Origin: Deltaproteobacteria bacterium
GTDB taxonomy: Bacteria; SAR324; NAC60-12
Assembly: GCA_002730365.1 (NCBI GenBank)
Contig: PBZZ01000050.1
Location: 3,013-14,247 of the forward strand
DNA length: 11,235 nucleotides
Reading direction: 5' to 3'
Shown here piece by piece: positions 6,524-11,235 of this stretch (the first letter of the stretch is position 1; the number at the start of each line of letters is the position of its first letter). Under the pieces are notes generated by a model, which worked only from the letters and a program-made list of their open reading frames with translations, was not told where the DNA came from and did not search any database. The translations under genes and the position numbers were made by a program.

Positions 6524-7732
6524 ATGATTTCCCCCCCCCGTTTAAGCTTACTTGGTTTGACCATTGTCTTAGCTTCAAGCTGTGCAACACTTGAAAGATT
6601 AGTTCCTAATGAACAAGCCGAAGTTGAGAACCAAACACACGAGAAGCCCCTACCTGATTCAGTTACACTTATAGATGAAAATGAACTGCAAGAGCGTGAA
6701 TCGAATCTCCTAGCAAAGAAAAATTCAACATCCAAAGAGGAAAATACTGAACTCAAGCAAAAAATTCTCAGCTTGGAGGCACAGTTACTTCGCCAAGAGC
6801 AAGCATTTGCTGAGTTAAAGGATCAGTGGACTACTAATTTTTCTCTGATGGAAAAAGCCGTTTCAGAAACTCTGCGTGAAAATCAACAATTGATTGCTGA
6901 ACTTCAGCAAAGTGTCGAAGGCATGCCAAATAACATGGTAGCATCAGAACAACCTCAGGTGAGACAAGCTTTGACACCTCCTCAAGTCATCAAGAAGCCT
7001 TTAACCCCAAAGCTACCTACTTCGCCGCAGCCACAGGCTCCTGCAAAACTTCCGAGCAGTCAGCCTCCGAGCATCCCAGTAGTTGAAGAGGTTTCATTAG
7101 CATCAATTCAACAGAAACCCAAACCGCCTCTATTACCTGAGGTTAATGCATTGATTCAGAAAGAAGAACAGAAAGAGACGGCGGAACAGACTCCTCCAAC
7201 AAATCTTACTTTGGCGGAATCTACAAATGGCTCACAGCCAAATGCTGCAGAAGTCATTGTTGAAAATAAATTGAATACCGTTGAGACTTTCGAGGATCCG
7301 GACTTAAAGGGACCTGTCCAGCCCATGGCACTACAAAGGCGACCAGGTATTAAAAAATTATATAATCAGGGAATGTCTGCTTTTATAAAGGGGGATTATC
7401 CTGCGGCAGTAGACGTTTTTGAAGGCTTCGTGGAGGAATTTGATGACGATGTCGACAGTGATAATGCGTATTACTGGATCGGCTACTCCCAGTTTAAACT
7501 TGGCAAATGGGATGCTGCTGAGTCTGCATTTCGGAAGGTTTTACAAAACTACGAGCATCGTCCAACATCCCAGGGTTTTAAGACTCCGGACGCAATTTAC
7601 ATGTTGGGTAAATTAGCGGAAACTCGGAAGCGACCTGATCGAGCTGCGTACTACTTCAGGAATGTCTTAGAGAACTATCCTGGTTCAGCCGCTGCTAATA
7701 ATGCCCAAGAAGAACTCAGAGCACTAAGATAA
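6524..7732 (+). CDS. cpoB: CpoB/YbgF-like TPR lipoprotein with a C9 tract at its start
   Basis: CpoB (YbgF) links the Tol-Pal system to peptidoglycan synthesis during envelope constriction. The 402-residue protein starts with a short signal peptide ending in LASSC, lipid Cys at 20. It then has a Glu/Gln/Leu-rich coiled-coil region (about 70-132), a Pro/Gln-rich linker (about 143-206) and C-terminal TPRs (277-402). The TPRs have the family pattern LYNQGMSAFIKGDYPAAVDVF, AYYWIGYSQFKLGKWDAAESAF, and KTPDAIYMLGKLAE. At about 400 residues it is longer than E. coli CpoB (about 260) because of the linker. Codons 3-6 contain nine consecutive C. One C fewer gives TAA at codon 7, and one C more gives TGA near codon 25. 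The usual tol-pal genes are not in the window. Only 4 nt separate it from bamD, and it ends 2 nt before the convergent dacA. Family is secure; orthology to CpoB is likely. Confidence 0.82.
   Translation: MISPPRLSLLGLTIVLASSCATLERLVPNEQAEVENQTHEKPLPDSVTLIDENELQERESNLLAKKNSTSKEENTELKQKILSLEAQLLRQEQAFAELKDQWTTNFSLMEKAVSETLRENQQLIAELQQSVEGMPNNMVASEQPQVRQALTPPQVIKKPLTPKLPTSPQPQAPAKLPSSQPPSIPVVEEVSLASIQQKPKPPLLPEVNALIQKEEQKETAEQTPPTNLTLAESTNGSQPNAAEVIVENKLNTVETFEDPDLKGPVQPMALQRRPGIKKLYNQGMSAFIKGDYPAAVDVFEGFVEEFDDDVDSDNAYYWIGYSQFKLGKWDAAESAFRKVLQNYEHRPTSQGFKTPDAIYMLGKLAETRKRPDRAAYYFRNVLENYPGSAAANNAQEELRALR
6531..6539 (+). repeat. Homopolymeric C9 tract in the cpoB start region
   Basis: Nine consecutive C residues lie in the signal-peptide codons 3-6 of the lipoprotein gene. 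Slippage by one base in either direction gives an early stop, so this is a possible contingency locus. It could also be a sequencing or assembly uncertainty. Confidence 0.9.
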
Positions 7733-7734
7733 AG

Positions 7735-8934
7735 TTATTCATCGCCTTCCGACCAATTGAAGATTGATTCGGCCACGGATGCAAAAAAACTTTGAGTTGG
7801 CACTTCCTCAGCAGCGACAAGTGGTATCTGACGCATCGTTTTTCCACCCATTCTCAATTCTAATGTTCCGAGCATGCTGCCTTTTTCAACGGGTGCCCCA
7901 ACTTTTTCGGGTAGTTGATAAAACAGTTTTACTTTATCCTCTTCCCCAGGACCTAAAAGCAGTGAAGCTGACATCTGGGGTTTTATAGTAACTTCTTTAT
8001 GCTGACCATCATCTACTAAAACTGTTTGAGAGATTATTTTCTCGGCCTCCACTAGCTGCGTTGTTTGATACTCATTAAATCCTTTGTCCAGCAAATACGA
8101 AGTAATTCTACTCCGCCATTTAACATTTGGAGATCCCATCACCACACTGATTAACCGTCGCTCCCCTCTTTTTGCAGTAGAGACTAAGTTGAATCCAGCC
8201 GCTCGGTAATATCCTGTCTTCATCCCATCCATACCCTTGTATGCTCTCATCAATTTACGATTAGTATTGACCAATTGAAATGTCCCTGCCCGGAAGGAAT
8301 CAATCTCAATTGCCGACCACTCTAGATATTGAGGATGATTGTGGAGGATAAATCTAGCCAAGAGCAAAAGATCGTAAGCGGTACTGACGTTATGTTTTTC
8401 TCCTCGACTAGGAGGAAGACCATGAGGCGAATGAAACTCTGTATGAGCCATCCCTAATTCTTTGGCTCTTTGATTCATCAGGCGTACAAAGGAATCCTCA
8501 TTCCCTGAAATATGCTCAGCCATGGCCAATGTCGCATCATTGGCTGATCGTACAATCATTGCCTTCAAAATTTCTCGAACAGAAAATTCTTCTCCTTCCT
8601 TCAAGAAAACTTGTGTGCCCCCAATTTTACTAGCTTTTGTAGAAGTCACTACAATTTCATCCAAGCTTGTTTTGCCTGCCTCAATAGCCTCGAAGGTCAA
8701 GAGAACCGACATTAATTTAACGAGAGAGGCTGGATAAACCCTACGGTGTTCTTGCTCCGCAAACAAAACTCTTCCTGTATTCGCATCAGCCATCAAGACA
8801 GCTTTATAGTTGGGACGGAATTTTTTCAGTGTTTGGTCAGCATTTGCTGGACTAGGTAAGAAAGCGATTGCCAGGGCAATTTGGACTGCCAATAGCCACG
8901 CGAAATTCTTTGCGGTTCCTATCATGGTTTTCAT
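7735..8934 (-). CDS. dacA: D-alanyl-D-alanine carboxypeptidase (PBP5/6 family)
   Basis: This enzyme trims the terminal D-Ala from peptidoglycan pentapeptides in the periplasm. The 399-residue protein has a signal peptide (hydrophobic 11-28) with an ANA cleavage site (30-32). All three active-site motifs of the serine carboxypeptidase family are present: SLVK (70-73), SAN (130-132) and KTG (239-241). A beta-rich C-terminal domain follows (about 295-375). The end (about 381-396) carries a short amphipathic stretch, SFFASVAESIFNW, of the kind that anchors PBP5 to the inner membrane. It could equally be named dacC. The start ATG overlaps the hemF stop as ATGA, so translation is probably coupled. 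Its stop is 2 nt from the cpoB stop on the other strand, with no terminator between, so the two transcripts are expected to overlap at their 3' ends. Confidence 0.93.
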   Translation of the reverse strand: MKTMIGTAKNFAWLLAVQIALAIAFLPSPANADQTLKKFRPNYKAVLMADANTGRVLFAEQEHRRVYPASLVKLMSVLLTFEAIEAGKTSLDEIVVTSTKASKIGGTQVFLKEGEEFSVREILKAMIVRSANDATLAMAEHISGNEDSFVRLMNQRAKELGMAHTEFHSPHGLPPSRGEKHNVSTAYDLLLLARFILHNHPQYLEWSAIEIDSFRAGTFQLVNTNRKLMRAYKGMDGMKTGYYRAAGFNLVSTAKRGERRLISVVMGSPNVKWRSRITSYLLDKGFNEYQTTQLVEAEKIISQTVLVDDGQHKEVTIKPQMSASLLLGPGEEDKVKLFYQLPEKVGAPVEKGSMLGTLELRMGGKTMRQIPLVAAEEVPTQSFFASVAESIFNWSEGDE

Positions 8935-9824
8935 CCATTAATCCAATCATAGGGTTGATAATATGACAGCATTTTCTCATGTGCGCTTCCGGATTTAGGC
9001 TGCCAGTTATAGTGAAATTCCACCTCCGGTGGAAGTGACATAAATATCGATTCAATCCGGCCACCTGATCGCAGCCCGAAAAGTGTTCCCCGATCATAAA
9101 TCAAATTGAATTCAACGTATCGACCTCTTCTAATTTTCTGAAAAATGGTGTCAGCCACATCAAAAGGTTCATCTTTACGGCGTTCGACAATTGGAGCATA
9201 CGCTGGAAGAAATGATTCACCAACTGCTCGAACTAAATCAGCGTGCTTTGCTTCTGAACCAGTTAAATAATCAAAAAAAATACCTCCAACTCCTCTCATC
9301 TCAGATCTATGTTTAATTGTAAAATATTTGTCACAGGTTTCTTTGTATTGCTCGTAGGAAGCTGGAATGACTGAATTACAAGCATGTTGCAAAGTCTGAT
9401 GAAATTCCTTGAAATCTTGTGGGTAAGGATAGTAAGGAGTCAGATCTGTCCCACCCCCAAACCAGCTTCTGCCTTCTTTTGTTTCGAAGTACCGGACATT
9501 CATGTGAACCGTGGGAACTTTGGGCGAATTTGGATGAATGACTAGTGAAAGCCCACACGCCCCGAAATGACCTTCCTCAACCTCGAGTTGGGAAGCCAGT
9601 TCTTTTGTAATCACTCCATGTATGGAAGAGATATTTACGCCTGCTTTTCCGAAGGTTTTCCCACTACTGAGTATTCTTGTCCAACCACCACCACCTTGCT
9701 CCCTTATCCAAATATCTTGCTGAAACCTCTGAATTGGCTCATAGGCTTCTAACCCATTGCAAATTTGATCTTGAAGCCCTCGAATGAAGGCTTCCATATC
9801 TCTAAATGTTGCTGATAATTCCAT
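8931..9824 (-). CDS. hemF: HemF, oxygen-dependent coproporphyrinogen III oxidase
   Basis: HemF carries out the aerobic oxidative decarboxylation of coproporphyrinogen III to protoporphyrinogen IX in haem synthesis. The 297-residue protein is almost the length of the E. coli enzyme (299). Family blocks in order are GGGGWTRIL (44-52), GVNISSIHG (62-70), HPNSPKVPTVHMNVRYFE (97-114), WFGGGTDLTPYY (121-132), MRGVGGIFFDYLTG (176-189) and YVEFNLIYDRGTLFGL. I start at the ATG at 9824; the preceding in-frame TTG (9827) is also possible, and neither has a clear Shine-Dalgarno site. It is the first gene of a two-gene leftward unit with dacA. HemF indicates that the organism uses oxygen for haem synthesis. 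Whether an anaerobic HemN exists elsewhere cannot be seen here. Confidence 0.97.
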   Translation of the reverse strand: MELSATFRDMEAFIRGLQDQICNGLEAYEPIQRFQQDIWIREQGGGGWTRILSSGKTFGKAGVNISSIHGVITKELASQLEVEEGHFGACGLSLVIHPNSPKVPTVHMNVRYFETKEGRSWFGGGTDLTPYYPYPQDFKEFHQTLQHACNSVIPASYEQYKETCDKYFTIKHRSEMRGVGGIFFDYLTGSEAKHADLVRAVGESFLPAYAPIVERRKDEPFDVADTIFQKIRRGRYVEFNLIYDRGTLFGLRSGGRIESIFMSLPPEVEFHYNWQPKSGSAHEKMLSYYQPYDWING

Positions 9825-10104
9825 CAAATTTTTGTAATTTATTTAATTAATTCTATATTCATCACTGCATGTAAAATGCCAGTTTAAGATTGTTTTTCAT
9901 CCTTGCATCTTTGTGGATTCAGGTTGAGTTGTGCCAGATTTCGAGACATTGACTCGTGCTTGGCAGGTTCTCACAGAGCAATTTTAAAAAGATTTCTCAG
10001 TTCAAAATCTTCAGCTTACATCCGAAATGTTCTTGGTTTTGCATAGAATCTCACTGAACATTAGCTTCGGTCTTAATACAAGTTCCAACTTCGAATGAGG
10101 GTTC
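9825..10104. promoter_or_regulatory. 280-bp divergent promoter region between hemF and the acidic-protein gene
   Basis: This gap must hold the promoters of both flanking genes. Toward hemF, TATAGA on the minus strand (9852-9857) with TGGCAT (9876-9881) spaced by 18 nt is a poor but possible sigma-70 pair. Toward the acidic gene, TAGAAT (10044-10049) is the best -10-like hexamer, but I find no good -35 at the right distance. The region is AT-rich beside hemF and otherwise shows only the dyad listed separately. No small gene or RNA is recognisable. Confidence 0.5.
9932..9965. promoter_or_regulatory. Nested imperfect dyad, possible operator
   Basis: The 15-mer 9942-9956 is nearly palindromic (CGAG at 9942-9945 mirrors CTCG at 9953-9956, with CA/TG inside and one A-A mismatch). 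It is flanked by TGCCA (9932-9936) and TGGCA (9961-9965). The near-symmetry and location between divergent genes suit a dimeric regulator, but there is no T-run and the hairpin would have a one-base loop. Chance remains possible. Confidence 0.3.
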
Positions 10105-11235
10105 ATGCAGGCGACGGAACAAAGAACCACTCCGGATGCTGAAAAAGAGTGGAAAATCCTTAATCAACTTTCTGAAATTGCTGCTGATATTGAAAATCAG
10201 ACAAGTTACTATTCTTTTCAATCAGAGGAGGGTAACTCAGTATTTAATATGTTGTTGGTGGACGTAAGAAGTTGGATTTCCCAATTGCAATCTTTAGTTC
10301 CAAACGCAAATCCTCATGATGATGTACCCGTTGTCCTCCCCAACCTGACAGCCACTGCATCCACTTCAGTTCTTCAGAAGGAATCTGCAGAGGTATCCGC
10401 TGAAGATGACAAGGTGATCGATAAAGAAATAAGCACGGATACTTCTAGTGAGGAAAATGGAGCAGATTCTTCAACTTACCTTGGAGCCGTTGCAGAAGCT
10501 GTAGCCCAAGAATTACAAGGGAACCCTACAGCTGGTTTTGAGCATGCTAATGCGATAGACGGCGAAGAACTTGATGAAGAAAATCCAGAGTCTACAGATG
10601 ATATTGATGAGAATGATCCAGAGCTTGATTCCATTAACGAAGCTATCGAACAAGCTGAGCAAATTGAAGCTCAGTCAGTGTACAGGGTTCAACTAGATTC
10701 TGAGCCTAGGGATGAAAGTGAACCAAACCTCAATGAGGTTGAGGAAGATATTGAAGAAGAGGAAGCAGAATCATGGTTTCAGGAAGAGTTAGCAGAGGAG
10801 GAAGAAGCTCTTTCCCTTAAAGATTCTGCAGCAGAAGAGATCCAGCCTGAATCACTTCTCCTTCAAGAAACAGCAGAGCCGTCTCAAGTAGCAAAGAGTG
10901 ACGACGAAGAACTAAGTGAGGACAATTTAGAAGGTTCTGAAACCAAATTGGGAATTTCTGAGGCTGAGAAGAATATTGGCAAAGTCGAAGCTTCTGTGGA
11001 TGCCATTTCAGATTTAGGTGGTTCAACGAATGCGTCACCAGAAGCTCAACCCGTTGCGTCTGAGGAATTAGTTGAAGATGATAAACTTGTTCTCTCAAGA
11101 ATGCTTGATGATGCCACCCCTGCAGATGAACCAATAATCGATGATGACTCAGAATCTCATAAGGCATCTGAAAGTTCAGAGAATCTGGTAACTGAAGATG
11201 CAAATGAGCCTCTTGAGGTTCTGACTCCATCTGAA
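10105..11235 (+). CDS. Extremely acidic, probably disordered protein, N-terminal part (partial)
   Basis: From the ATG at 10105 the frame is open for 377 codons and runs off the window, so the gene is partial at its 3' end. GAGGG lies just 3 nt before the ATG, an unusually tight Shine-Dalgarno spacing. The first 65 residues could fold (EKEWKILNQLSEIAADIENQ and a VFNMLLVDVRSWISQLQSL helix). After that the sequence is dominated by Glu, Asp, Ser and Ala. I count about 104 acidic against 17 basic residues and no cysteine, with runs such as EEDIEEEEAESWFQEELAEEEEA. It has no signal peptide or membrane segment. I do not recognise a family. A functional domain may lie in the missing C-terminal part, as in long acidic spacers of FimV-like or envelope-spanning proteins. 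The leftward frame 10817-11230 on the opposite strand is a shadow of this gene. Confidence 0.82.
   Translation, partial: MQATEQRTTPDAEKEWKILNQLSEIAADIENQTSYYSFQSEEGNSVFNMLLVDVRSWISQLQSLVPNANPHDDVPVVLPNLTATASTSVLQKESAEVSAEDDKVIDKEISTDTSSEENGADSSTYLGAVAEAVAQELQGNPTAGFEHANAIDGEELDEENPESTDDIDENDPELDSINEAIEQAEQIEAQSVYRVQLDSEPRDESEPNLNEVEEDIEEEEAESWFQEELAEEEEALSLKDSAAEEIQPESLLLQETAEPSQVAKSDDEELSEDNLEGSETKLGISEAEKNIGKVEASVDAISDLGGSTNASPEAQPVASEELVEDDKLVLSRMLDDATPADEPIIDDDSESHKASESSENLVTEDANEPLEVLTPSE

Noticed and set aside
8852..9097. Leftward 81-aa ORF across the hemF-dacA junction
   Set aside because: It lies in another frame of two clearly conserved genes and has no start support.
9949..9977. 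TTGACT as a -35 box for the acidic gene
   Set aside because: At 16-18 nt spacing the -10 position reads CACAGA or similar, with no resemblance to TATAAT.
10817..11230. Leftward 137-aa Leu/Gln/His-rich ORF
   Set aside because: It is the complement of the acidic gene's Glu/Ser codons; the frame on the plus strand is open for 377 codons with a start and Shine-Dalgarno-like site, and the leftward peptide has implausible composition.

Overview
The window looks like a chromosomal segment of a Gram-negative, oxygen-using bacterium with AT-leaning base composition. The outer-membrane lipoproteins BamD and CpoB, the YqgE/AlgH protein, a PpnN-type nucleosidase and oxygen-dependent HemF point to Proteobacteria in the broad sense. 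A delta-like or SAR324-like marine lineage is my guess only; no marker here fixes the taxonomy. No rRNA, tRNA, CRISPR array, intact insertion sequence or phage gene is visible.

Left part (1-4128): tsaE reads leftward. A gene for a degenerate ABC ATPase starts only 12 nt away on the other strand and overlaps the 3' end of yqgE (leftward). A short divergent gap leads to a two-gene rightward unit: a 331-aa protein with faint DciA/DUF721-like features, then ppnN. Middle (4129-4901): about 770 bp without a convincing intact gene. It holds one weak leftward ORF and a rightward reading frame broken by two stops that looks like a decayed gene.

Centre (4902-7732): a compact rightward operon of three genes. 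The first encodes a pseudo-receiver fused to an RsbW-type ATPase. It overlaps bamD by 56 nt, and bamD is followed 4 nt later by cpoB, whose codons 3-6 contain a run of nine C residues. The last two genes serve outer-membrane assembly and envelope constriction; the first suggests an anti-sigma or partner-switching input in the same transcript.

Right part (7735-11235): dacA (PBP5-type carboxypeptidase) and hemF form a leftward pair joined by an ATGA overlap, with dacA ending 2 nt from the end of cpoB. A 280-bp divergent region with an imperfect dyad separates hemF from a rightward reading frame. That frame stays open for 377 codons to the window edge and encodes an extremely acidic, probably disordered segment.

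The most interesting theme is that two proteins keep a well-known fold but have lost its catalytic residues (the ABC protein and the receiver domain). The C9 tract that could switch cpoB on and off is the next most interesting point. I did not find a clearly new multi-gene system.
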